DNA of 37,525 bases from Acanthaster planci (lineage: Eukaryota > Echinodermata > Asteroidea > Valvatida > Acanthasteridae), in the NCBI RefSeq assembly GCF_001949145.1, contig NW_019091420.1, forward strand, positions 817,518 through 855,042, given 5' to 3'. Of this stretch, positions 28,490-37,525 are shown piece by piece. How positions within the stretch are numbered: the first letter of the stretch is position 1; each line of letters starts with the position of its first letter. The notes beneath the pieces were generated by a model, which saw nothing but the letters and a program-made list of their open reading frames with translations, ran no database searches and was not told the origin of the DNA. Both the position numbers and the translations under genes were made by a program.

Positions 28490-31140
28490 GGAATCCACTG
28501 CACTCAACCAACCTAAACAGTCACTAAGTACGCTGTGTGGCACCGTACCCCGGAGGAAGTTAGGCGAGGACACACTGCAAGTATTTGTGCCTGTGTGGAT
28601 TGATGAGGGCTTACCAGAGAGAGGACGAGACCATTTGGATACGGTGTAGAGCCGAAGATAGCTCACGAAGTATGGGTCCTCGTATTCTCGGTGAAGAGGT
28701 GAATGTAGACACGCCAGGAAAGAACTCGTTGCAAAACTTTATTCAGAGGAGCAAGAGGATTAAAAGGGCCATAGAGTTTCTGGCATTTGTCATGCGGATA
28801 CTTTGCTAAAGGATGTTGGCAAAGTATGCCACCCTAGCGGCATACATCGCGATAGGGTGGCTGCGATTAAAGTCTGTGAAGGTTAGCCATGTGGGATATA
28901 GGTGAACCAAATGGCTGAGGAAACCCGACGAGCCAGAGGTGAAGTGTTTCAGGGTAATGGCAGGAGGAGAATCATAGTACCTCTCAGCTTTGAGTCCTGA
29001 ACAGAAATCATTACGAGGATTTATAGGGACAGGACAGCAAGGTTTGTAATTAGGATAGCAGGAGTACTCTATGACATTAAAGATGAAGTTGTCAGATAGG
29101 TGAGAATGAATGGGCTTTGACCAGAGGTCTATGGCGTGGATGAGAAGGACGCTGTGGTATTACTATTCAGAGGAGCCATGTATAAATGGATACCATCGGC
29201 AGACCACAATCCAGGAACGAAGTAGCTACTGGAAGTAGAAAGGCTGGCCTCACCGATATTTGTAGCAATGAGGCCTCTCCGAAGGGTTCTCGAGGACACG
29301 CCACGGGTCCCGACCGGGTATGAATTGGTAGGAACAAACACTGAGTGAATGCGCCAGGAAGAGGGTACCGGTTATCAGTGTTGTGTTGTCTGGAGGAAGC
29401 ACTTCAGAAAGCTGTGACTGCAGGCAGTAGCTACGTGTTATTGCCGACTGCAATTCTGAGTTTCGAAGGAGTGAAGAATCAGCCGCTGCGTTCATCGGTG
29501 TCTTGATTGGGAGCGCACTCTGTTCATTTCACCATGAAGAGAGAACTGATTACTACTGTTGTAGGTGTATGCCGGAGGCCTGGATAAATGCGGCACCAGG
29601 GTTGAAAGGTCTGAATGGCATGAAAGAAGATATTTTCCATGTCCAATTCTGGCTGAATTGTCGGGATCTGAGGTAACAGGGAGGGGTGCACGGACGAGCA
29701 ACCCTACCCTGCTGAAAAGAAAAAGGGGTCACATGACCTGAAAGAGCGGGAAACTGGTGCAGAACATCAGCAACTAAATGTTCTGTCGAGGCAAAGAGGT
29801 CAGTATTTAGCTTGTCAAATACATCTGAAGACTGACTATTAAAGTCATGTTGCAGGGCAGAGTCTGCTCTACTGGGTGAAATCTTTCTCTGACAGCAGAC
29901 GCTTGTAAAGGGAGTGTTGGCTTCGGGATTCGGGTTGTCTTCGGGTTAATACCAAAGGCCAATGCTCCCAGGAATATCTGACTTGTCTGGAGAGCTAAAG
30001 TGTAGTGGAGTACGTAGGCCATGCAGAAGAAACTGTGGAAACTGCTTGTGTTATAGGCTGAGAAATAATACTGAGGAGCCCCTTGGGAAAGCCCGGCATT
30101 GCTAGATGAAAGGAGAGTGCAGAATCCACGACAGTGTGAAGTTCAGTGAATTCAGATGTCCAGGGCGTGGATACTGATTCAAATGGCGTAATCACCAAGG
30201 CAGGGCCAGCAATGGAGGGGAGCCTGCCCGCAGATCGCTGTTGACTGTTTCACGCCTGGATGCCCCCGATGATGAAGTCTCAGAAGTCAGAGGGCTGGGA
30301 GTTGGGCGTGGAAATGTTCACGCTGCCCAGACCCAGCTGGCGGGGGAAAAATTTCGCCACGAGTGCAGGGCCATTCTGCACTACTCTTGTCTGTGAGAGA
30401 TGAGGGAACTGAGCGTTCGGATACAGCCTGCTCTATAGCTCAGACCCTGAAGTGGGGTGTGGCTAACCCTGGATTAGACAGGGAATGGTTCAGCCAGCAG
30501 GTGTTAGAGTGGAATCTTAAGTATATTGTGCAATGCCATCTGATCATCTGCAGACCGACTCCTGTCGGTTTATAGGGGGGAGCGGGGCTGCTGAACAAAT
30601 ACTGCACTACCTTGCAAGCCCCAACAGTCCCAGGGTCGCCCCGTTGACCCTATATATCTACTAGGGAGGTGGGAGACCGCAGAACGAATTACTGCACTAG
30701 CTTGCAGAACCCCCACGATCCCGGGTCGCCCCGTTGACCCTATGTAGAATACTCAGTGTTAGAGCAGCGTAGAGTCAATGTAGAGCCCATGAAAATGCAC
30801 ACACAGACAGAGAAAATGCCACAAAACAAAAACTACACACACTCTATCATGAAATATACATCAAGATAAGGAATATACATTTACTACAGTATGTTACGGT
30901 TGATCAATTAACTCAGGAAAGTGGAGCAAAACGGAAAACTTTAGAATTCGGAGATGCCAAAATTGACACCTCTGTTAAGAATCACGCTAAGGAAAACGAG
31001 GACAAACATGGCGGCTGTGCCACTATGCATCATGGGCCTAGAGGGCACACTACGGTTGATCAAGTTCTTGGCGAATCGGATTGAATGCTAAGAAATTTGC
31101 ATATTTAGAGACTGTTTGGGTAGGTTGAGTGCAGTGGACT
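28254..31140. mobile_element. 2.9-kb composite element with long inverted ends
   Basis: The left arm, about 28254-28386 (CACTAAATATGCAAATT, CCTCTAGGCCCATGATGCAT, GCCGCCGTGTT), is the inverse of 30990-31127, about 80 percent matched over 125 bp. TCCACTGCACTCAACC occurs inverted at 28492 and 31123. The interior (28550-30980) has higher GC than the introns, a minus-strand AATAAAG and many short disrupted frames, but no recognisable intact protein. It fills most of the E4-E5 intron. Class uncertain: large foldback element or an old element with retroelement material inside. Confidence 0.6.
30583..30745. repeat. 93-bp tandem duplication ending GGGTCGCCCCGTTGACCC
   Basis: Two units share GAACNAAT-ACTGCACTA, CTTGCA and GGGTCGCCCCGTTGACCCTA about 93 bp apart, inside the 28-31 kb composite element. 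Confidence 0.75.
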
Positions 31141-31727
31141 CTTCCGTTTTTGCTTGTCTAAATCTCCCTTTTTGGGGGGGTAATTCATTGTTGTTTGTTA
31201 ACGTGCACAGCGATAAACCAGGGAGCAAATCCCTTTTTTTATCAGAAATGTTTTCAATGAGCAAACTTTGGTTTCCACCCAGAATATTCCTCAGGGGTTT
31301 TCCTCCCACCTCTGAAATTGTGACTGCTTCTCACTGTCTACTCGCTACAGGTTTCTTCAGGCCTACCGGCTACACAGTAGTGCCTTTGGGAAATCATTGG
31401 TTTCGTTACCAGAAACACCCAACAAGACAGTGAAATCTTGACAAGTCGAACCTCAAGGAAACAGGCCCAAAAAGTTAAGTTCAGGTATTAAAGTTTTGAG
31501 TTTCATAAGTAGAGTTGTATATCACTGTTATACTACTGAGCCAATGGATTCAAAATGGGCCTAACTTTTCAAGGAGGAAGTCTTTGAAGTTGACACTTTC
31601 AGTATATCCAAGTTGGACTTGGCCAGATTTCACTGTAACAGCAGTAAATAAGATTCCTGATGAAGTAAATGTCTAGTCACTGTACGGTCAATATCAGAGA
31701 ACCAAATGTACACGTAGCCCGTCACGA

Positions 31728-32128
31728 CAAAATGAGAATAAGTTGCATCCTTCTCTTTTCTATTTTGAGGGTTCAAAGTCATATTGAAATGGAGGTCAAT
31801 TTGGGGGTTTTGTAATATTTGGAAAGAGCAACCCGTCTCCTATTTAATTCCAAATAGGTTGCGGGATCATATATTTAAAAATGTCATTTTCTCAGCAATT
31901 TTGATGATAACATTATTCCTGTCTGGTCTGAGATAATTGAAGTGTCGGGAACAAAGACGCAAAGCTGCCAAAATAATGTCACATTGTCACCTTATACTTC
32001 TACCCTAAGTGTTCCATGTACATGCCATTGGAAAGCTCTTTTTCTGCTGAATGCAAAAGTACCAATATCTCAATTTTTGAAAATTCCAACTTTCAGCCCA
32101 TTTTGTGGTGACAAGTCACAAATGTTTG
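31728..32128. repeat. Dispersed repeat of about 390 bp, copy B
   Basis: Partner of 1800-2190. It ends roughly 40 bp past the E4 donor. Confidence 0.8.
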
Positions 32129-32164
32129 ATAAACAAAGGCAATCTTTATAGTTGAGGCTCTTAC

Positions 32165-32344
32165 GTTGACACTGCAGGTCACTACCCGACCACTGAGCAC
32201 TGTCCATGCATATCCGCTGCTCCGACCCACGGATGCGCTCGTAGCCCACTTCGCAGGAGAATCTGCATTGGACCATGAAGTGATACGGCGGGGTACATTC
32301 TCTGAGGACGTTGGGCAGGGTGTCCGGCTCATCACATTCAATCA
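32165..32344 (-). CDS. E4: Sushi module exon
   Basis: A 60-residue phase 1-1 exon beginning VIECDEPDTL or LIECDEPDTL, depending on the shared first base, and ending SDLQCQ. The six cysteines follow the selectin-type pattern (C-x3-C in VQCRFSC), with EVGY and the Trp in AQW. Acceptor GACTCAG, donor GTAAGA. The introns on both sides are long (2.9 and 4.2 kb) and filled with transposable elements; one dispersed repeat ends only about 40 bp past the donor. Confidence 0.9.
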
Positions 32345-32625
32345 CTGAGTCAGGCGAAAGATAGGGAACAAGTTTGAGGGAAGAAATCAGAATTAGAAGG
32401 GCGGATTTGCCGCTGACAAGCCAGGCAGCGCAGGGGCCTTTGGGCCGATAATCTTCATTGGTTAATAAGCCCTGAACTGCCTAAAATAGGAGGTGATTAC
32501 TACTCAGACGAGTCAGGGTACAAGACGGCTGGTTTTGGTAGCTGATTTTAACTGTTCAAGTCTTCTTCCACTCTGCCATGAAAAAGTATACCGCACTTTT
32601 CATTTTTTATATACAGAGATACATA

Positions 32626-33415
32626 CAGTAAACTCCGGCTAAGCGGGCACTCTCAGGACTCAAGAAATTATGAGGACTTATGCGAATACCGACTTGTGTT
32701 GTAAGTCGTCATTTTGCCGACTTACACGTACACATGTATTGCCTATGTACCAATTGCACTAATTCAATGACTTTGATTTACCCTGATTTATTTCTACCTT
32801 CATGGTTGATCCCAGCAAATTCGTTCTCGATTATTATCCTTACGGGCTGCAAATTCGATAATTGATCATGTGCCCCCAAGGACGAAGCAAGGACGGCAAG
32901 CCACTCGCATATTACATCACGACTCGACAGTGCAGTACGTACATGTACATGATATAGTTACGGTTCAGAAAACATTTACTCATCCGCACACGCATCGGTT
33001 AAGTTTGTTCAATAAGGCGACCCCCAAAATGGACGGAGTGCATGCATGTAGCACTAGAAGGGTTACCGGTATTGATGTACTCATGCTGGCTGATTATCAA
33101 CCACGGCCTGTGCTGCTAATAAACAGACATCAGTCAAGCAGTGTGGGGCTTGTCACTTGACACTTCTTGGCAACCACGGTGAAGGAAACTGATACCAAGG
33201 ACAATTTTTTTTAATGCCAACTTAACAAAGGAATTTTTGTGAAAAAGGGACCAAGAAAAACATGCCGACTAATATACGAAATGACAACTTATAAATGCCA
33301 ACTTAGAAATGAAATTTTCAATGGAAATGCATTACAGACGATCGGGACTTTTGTCAAAAGGCCGACTTAGATGGTATGACGAGTTGCGCGATGCCGACTT
33401 AGTCGGAGTTCACTG
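32626..33415. mobile_element. Pogo/Tigger-type non-autonomous DNA transposon
   Basis: 790 bp bounded by TA on both sides. The ends CAGTAAACTCCGGCTAAG and, on the right, CTTAGTCGGAGTTCACTG form 18-bp inverted repeats with two mismatches, typical in style of pogo-like Tc1/mariner elements. GCCGACTTA recurs several times inside. No transposase-like ORF is seen. Confidence 0.85.
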
Positions 33416-33656
33416 TATAAACAAATAGACCCAAGACAAAATATGAAGTATGTAGAGGAACAAAGGAACATACAAACTAATGGGCAAATGCGAGCTTCTA
33501 AATATGTCCGTCGGCAACAGAGCATTGGGCTTTTCTGCCTCCTGAAACAATGCTAAACATGAGCTTTGCCTTAATGTTTGCAATACAAAACGTTTTGAAC
33601 TAATCGGACATTTTTTCTTTAGGAGATATATATAGTGTTTCAAGAGGTGTAAAACT

Positions 33657-33803
33657 CAGGCCGCGTCCGAAACGGGATTCAGGCCGCCTCCGAAACAGGA
33701 TTCCAGAGCTACGGCTAGGTCTATTGTCTGCGCGTCTCCACGCATTTCCGATGGAGTGAAGACCTAGACCTAGCTCTAGGCAAGAGATTCGGATGCAGCC
33801 TCA
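33657..33803. repeat. Foldback repeat with duplicated left end
   Basis: AGGCCGCCTCCGAAAC and GAGCTACGGCTAGGTCT on the left pair with AGACCTAGCTCTAGG and TTCGGATGCAGCCT on the right. A partial second copy of the left end (AGGCCGCGTCCGAAACGGG) lies directly before it. Confidence 0.7.
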
Positions 33804-34129
33804 GTCAGCTCAATCTGCCCTGAGCTGACGTGCAACCCCAATCAGTGAAAGACAGATGGTTACAACCAGGTTCTTGAACGCATTCTACGTGTACGCAAAG
33901 ACCATACATTCCAGAATAAATTTGTTGCGCGTACTCAGCGTGCTCCGCCTCAAATGCGCATATACTTGCGCACCTATGCGGTGAGTTGGTACCAAAAGGA
34001 CCATCCGTTTCATTTACAAACACCCCCTCTTTCGTTCCGCTTGGAGCGGATTATGGTGCCAAAGTTACGCTGTTGAAAAACGTGCACAAATCGATGGTGA
34101 AAAATTAAATATTCAAAATTCCATGATGA

Positions 34130-34740
34130 ATCGCATGATAACGTCATCACAACGTCATTATCTGCAAAAGACCTTTGCTTTATGTTCCCTGACTGAGTAA
34201 AGTTTCAATGTTATACGACTTTGTTTAATGCCCAAACTGCCCATGAGAAAAACCGCATTGAAAGTCTATGGGATTTGAAATAGAAGACCAAGGAAAAGAA
34301 AAAATAAAATAGGAAAAACACTGCCTTTTCTGCACTTTGGATAAAAGCCAACAAACAAGCAATGAATACAGGAACAAAAGAACAAAACAGTGATCCAATG
34401 GGACTCAAGGACAGAAGGAACCCAAGGAATGAACAAAGATATGAACTGAAACAACCATGGACAAATGGAAGGAATAACCAACAAGGAACAAACGAATATT
34501 AAACAAGGGACTTAAGAGAGAAAAAGAAATGTAAATAATGGAGATACCGATGGACAAGGATGGGAGTAAATGAAGATAGTTGAAGCGACAGGAAATAAAG
34601 AACAACAGAGGAAAGAACAATAAACAAACGAACTGATGGACATTTATGACAAATGAACCCACAGACAATCAGACAAAAGCATGAAAAGACATGAAAGTAT
34701 TTTTACAAAATAAATGGAGGGAGATGAACTAGGGCCATGC
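34130..34740. other. A/G-rich low-complexity intron stretch
   Basis: Degenerate GGAACAAA/GAACAAAGAA-type purine-rich sequence, most dense at 34360-34700. Long open frames on its minus strand are a product of composition (few stop codons) and not genes. Confidence 0.7.
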
Positions 34741-34815
34741 CAATTACTCAAACATTTTGAAATTCAATCAATTAAATATCAGAATATTTATAATCAGAAT
34801 AAAACATGAAAATCA

Positions 34816-35058
34816 GGGTCATTCCATGAAGTTGGGACACAATTTGTGACGGTGTCCATTGTTACATGGGTTCCGTAAAAATGAACAGCTATTTCCCTGC
34901 AGGTGGATTTCAGATTATACATCTTGCAAGGCTGAATACAGAGATGTGTTATTTTTACAGAGTAAATGATCTATTGAACAGGTCAAAACAGGTGGTAAAA
35001 GTTACCGATGTAAAAAGGACACCGTCACAAATTGTGCCCCAACTTCATGGAATGACCC
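34816..35058. mobile_element. Foldback MITE with 43-bp arms
   Basis: GGGTCATTCCATGAAGTTGG at the left and its inverse at the right, continuing through CACAATTTGTGACGGTGTCC with a single mismatch over 43 bp. The 243-bp element lies in the E3-E4 intron. The few arm mismatches suggest recent insertion or good RNA-hairpin conservation. Confidence 0.9.
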
Positions 35059-35266
35059 ATCTATGAAATAAAAAAGGGAAAAAATTCAAGTTAGTTTCTA
35101 CTGCTGGAGGATCTGGTACAACCAGGTATGTGCATATTCAACTGAATGGCAGGTGGAAATACTCAAACAATCAACTATCCAAACTGACTCAACCTCAGGA
35201 TGAACTGATGAACCTATGGACAGACGAACTGACAGACTGACCAAGGAACAGACCGACACTACTCAC

Positions 35267-35452
35267 ACCGACAGCTGGCCGGGTCGCCTGTCCACACCAT
35301 ACTGCCGTCGTCCTCTCGCAAGCAAACTCGCTGACGGGAGCCGTGCAAGGCGAAACCCTCGTTGCACTGGGTGACGCAGACGGAGCCCAGGTGATGGGTG
35401 CAGCTCTCAAAGTAGCCGTTGATTGGGTGTCCCAGATAGGCACACCTCAGGA
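35267..35452 (-). CDS. E3: Sushi module exon
   Basis: A 62-residue phase 1-1 exon with six cysteines (RCAYL, ESC, SVC, TQC, RVC, ASC), the C-x3-C pair in SVCVTQC, NEGF as the usual turn, and the Trp in MVW. The acceptor is GTGCCAG. For the donor I chose GTGAGT at 35266, because the alternative two bases earlier breaks the phase 1 rule followed by the neighbours. It follows the HYR of E2 and precedes a run of two more Sushi exons. Confidence 0.88.
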
Positions 35453-35549
35453 CTGGCACATTGAAATAAGGCCAAAAAACCCATAAATGGCAGTCTGATT
35501 ATGACTGGGAACCAGTCTGGCTTTGGCATAAAAAAAAGCCAAGCTACCC

Positions 35550-35665
35550 TCGGGCAAAGTGAGGGGCCCTTAGCCCGTTTGAATCCTTTGCTTTGAACAG
35601 GCACTCCACTACCAGCCTCTGCTCTGTCCTGGGCCACTGTTCCCACCGACTTGATTGGACTTATT
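35550..35665. repeat. Dispersed repeat, copy B
   Basis: Partner of 815-955. It lies in the short E2-E3 intron. Confidence 0.65.
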
Positions 35666-35908
35666 CCCTCTGGGCTTAAAAGGGAACCTGAGGAATGCAG
35701 ACAGATGTCACCCACGACTGTAAAAAGCAAATGCTTTGATGTCATCTGTGTTGCGGGTGCAGGAAATCTCTGAATGTTTTCGTCTAGCGCACGGGGTCGA
35801 AAAAAGACAGGTGCACTAAGGACTAAGCTACTTCATCACGGTCCCAATGGTGGCTAAACAAATGCAAACCAATGGGCGGGGGCAATGTATGCAATCATAT
35901 GCAGGCAA

Positions 35909-36073
35909 TACGGGTGATTACAATAGTGCGCCAACAAGAGCTTAGAACACGTTTGGCCAATCATAACGCGTGAAAGTTGTCGACCCTTTCCAAACGCGCG
36001 TTGGGTCGACAAATTTCGTACATTGTGATTGGCCAACGTGTTGCAAACTCTTGGTGGCACACTACTGCTTTCC
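35909..36073. mobile_element. TA-flanked foldback element, copy 4
   Basis: Same family; left end TACGGGTGATTACAATAGTG, centre CCAAACGCGCGTTGGGTCGAC. The right end is eroded beyond CACACTACTG. It finishes about 30 bp from the donor splice site of E2. Confidence 0.85.
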
Positions 36074-36099
36074 ACTGAATTATTTCCCCAGGGTTTTAC

Positions 36100-36348
36100 C
36101 TGTGACCTCGATCATGAAGGTGCAGATGGCGGCATTGCCGGCCCCGTCACTGGCGTGGTACGTGACCGAGTGCCGGCCTTCGGTCAGCAGCAGGGGCTGG
36201 CGGACATTGGTGCTGAGCGTGGGCGCCTGGCCCGAGTTGTCCCGGGGCTGCGGCTCGGGCCAGGTGGCGTTGACCGCCTCATAGCCGGACGGAGCGGTCA
36301 GGTTGAAGCTGGCAGGGCAGGAGGTGCCGAAGTCGGGCGGAGAAACGT
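36100..36348 (-). CDS. E2: HYR module exon
   Basis: Encodes one complete hyalin repeat (HYR), an immunoglobulin-like extracellular module involved in adhesion. It is an 83-residue phase 1-1 exon. Landmarks in order: the start DVSPPDFGTSCP, the central DNSG, then VTYHASDGAGN and CTF near the end, with the two conserved cysteines present. N-glycosylation motifs NLT and NAT are visible. The acceptor is TTTGCAG and the donor GTAAAA. The frame has no ATG, so a Met-initiated ORF search misses this exon. GC content is much higher than in the flanking introns. A foldback element ends about 30 bp past its donor. Confidence 0.9.
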
Positions 36349-36870
36349 CTGCAAAGTGGAGACGGTGTGAAAGTCAATTTATAGGATCCCATAGAACCCA
36401 CTCCCAACCCAGCGATAACATACTCATGCTTAGGGTACCTTGATTATAATCATTTCTACTTAAAATAAACTTTCTCAACATTCTCACTGGGTCAAGGGGT
36501 TGAGTGACACACAAACCAAGCAATTCATGCATGAAGTGAACCGGTCAAACATTAACTAGCACTTGTCAAAAGATTTAAGTAAATGTCTTTTCAAAAGGGT
36601 ACCAGTTGCTGTAGGGCGTAAAACAAATGTAATTGGTCAAAGCAGGATCAAAAAGTTTCAAAATCCTGACTGTGATTGGCCAATATAAAGCTAAACTGAT
36701 ACTCATGATTACAGTCCAAGAAAGAGACTGATTTTCACGGAATGGATACACGACCATTTCTTTATCTGGTACACTTCATTTTTGCAAATAAATTTATTCT
36801 CAACCTTCAAGGCAGCCTAGTTCAATGCACAAACTTGCCCATAGTCTCCGATCTGAGTCAAAGGACTCAC

Positions 36871-37065
36871 CAACGCAGCTGGACTGTCGGTTGGCATCCG
36901 TCCACTCCCCGTTGGCCTGGCACGTGTGGGACGCGACGCCGTTCAAGAGGTAGCCTTGGCGACAGAGGACGTGGCAGGTGGTGTTGTAGGGGGAGGCAAG
37001 TTCAGGGCATGTCCCTGGCATGAAGATGGCACCGGGGAGGGTCTGGAGTGCTGGGCAGGTGACAG
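36871..37065 (-). CDS. E1: Sushi (CCP) module exon of SVEP1-like gene
   Basis: First recognisable exon of the minus-strand modular gene; earlier exons lie beyond the window. It encodes 65 residues, from AVTCPALQ to SSCV. A Sushi domain is a small extracellular beta module used for protein binding. There are six cysteines, the usual C1-C4 frame plus the extra pair seen in selectin-type Sushi domains, with the C-x3-C pair in TTCHVLC and the signature Trp in NGEW. An N-x-T glycosylation site (NTT) is present. The acceptor is CCCTTAG at 37066-37067 and the donor is GTGAGT at 36870. Both boundaries are phase 1, like nearly all module exons here. Confidence 0.9.
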
Positions 37066-37438
37066 CTAAGGGACAGAGATCCAACGTCATATCAGATACC
37101 CAAAATTCGTGACAGACGTCCCCAACATTTGACTTTGTTTAATGACGTTATTTCAACCTCTTCTCTCAGTTTTGTTTCTTAAGCATTTCATTCACCCCTG
37201 TTTTTATTCATCGATATTTTTTAGGGGGAGGGAAGTTTACCCCTCCCCCCACTTGCCACGACCATGGGGGCTACGCCAGAATGGGAAACAGGCACTCTGT
37301 CCCGACACAACCCTTAACTAGAACGGCAAAGCCGCCATGGCTCGCTGCTTGATATGAATTTGAGATGGATAGGATGGATATCCACTAAGAGACATCCAAG
37401 TTGAACAAATATGGTTGCTAAATTAAACGAGAAAATAC

Positions 37439-37525
37439 TATCCATTTCCTACTCTGCCCCCTCCCCATCATCCTATCCATCTCCTACTCTTCCCCCTCCC
37501 CATCATCCTATCCATCTCCTACTCT
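37439..37525. repeat. 35-bp pyrimidine-rich tandem repeat at window edge
   Basis: About 2.5 units of a 35-bp repeat (TATCCATCTCCTACTC, then a C/T-rich half ending CATCATCC), running off the right edge. Only a few substitutions separate the units. The strand is almost entirely pyrimidine. Confidence 0.9.

Noticed and set aside
28550-30580. LTR retrotransposon or esterase-like gag gene on the minus strand
   Set aside because: There is an AATAAAG and a short SADGIH-like string, but no paired LTRs, primer site, reverse transcriptase or protease motifs. Not enough for a call.
33805-34023. Minus-strand ORF with CVHVECVQEPGCNHLSF, looking like part of a PAN/apple domain
   Set aside because: Cysteine spacing does not match the apple pattern well, there are no convincing splice sites and no neighbouring exon of that kind. 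Left as chance or a very old relic.
34211-34668. Minus-strand hydrophobic ORFs resembling membrane proteins
   Set aside because: Caused by the purine-rich plus strand, which gives Phe/Leu/Ser-rich frames with few stops. Three overlapping frames show the same feature.

Overview
The window is invertebrate animal genomic DNA: AT-rich introns, many DNA transposons and foldback elements, tRNA-derived SINE heads, LINE 3' ends and a 109-base assembly gap. The domain content (tandem Sushi/HYR modules joined to ephrin-receptor-like modules, plus single-exon secreted C-type lectins) suggests a non-vertebrate deuterostome such as amphioxus, an echinoderm or a hemichordate. The species cannot be fixed from the sequence alone.

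Main gene. One large gene runs on the minus strand across the whole window and leaves it at both ends. I reconstruct 21 exons (E1 at 37065 down to E21 at 557), 3945 coding bases or 1315 residues. The order is Sushi, HYR, Sushi x3, HYR, Sushi x3, HYR, Sushi x2, HYR (split over two exons), HYR, Sushi, a three-exon spacer with a five-arginine site, then two ephrin-receptor-like (GCC2/GCC3) modules. Almost every module is one phase 1-1 exon. The spacer exons run 1-0, 0-2, 2-1 and restore phase 1, so all 21 exons join in one open frame. The block HYR-HYR-Sushi-spacer-ephrin-like is the order known from SVEP1/polydom, a secreted matrix and adhesion protein; this copy has extra Sushi/HYR modules on its N-terminal side. 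The signal peptide, and any VWA, EGF or pentraxin modules, would lie outside.

Nested genes. The 9.6-kb intron between E16 and E17 holds a tandem C-type lectin family on the opposite strand: an intact copy at 8552-9082, an intact copy at 11931-12449, and a decayed copy at about 12601-13108. The copies share upstream sequence and differ in their sugar-binding motifs.

Introns. These carry piggyBac-type TTAA elements (9967-10544, 15122-15697, and one containing the gap), a pogo-type element (32626-33415), a hAT-type element (18673-19110), four copies of one TA-flanked foldback element, a pair of repeats where one holds a nested insertion and the other is the empty site, a 1.24-kb element with long inverted ends, and a 2.9-kb composite inverted-repeat block. 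The most striking non-coding signal is a 23-bp tandem array (4417-4747) with the POU octamer ATGCAAAT in nearly every unit. Dispersed repeats also carry nuclear-receptor DR1-type sites.
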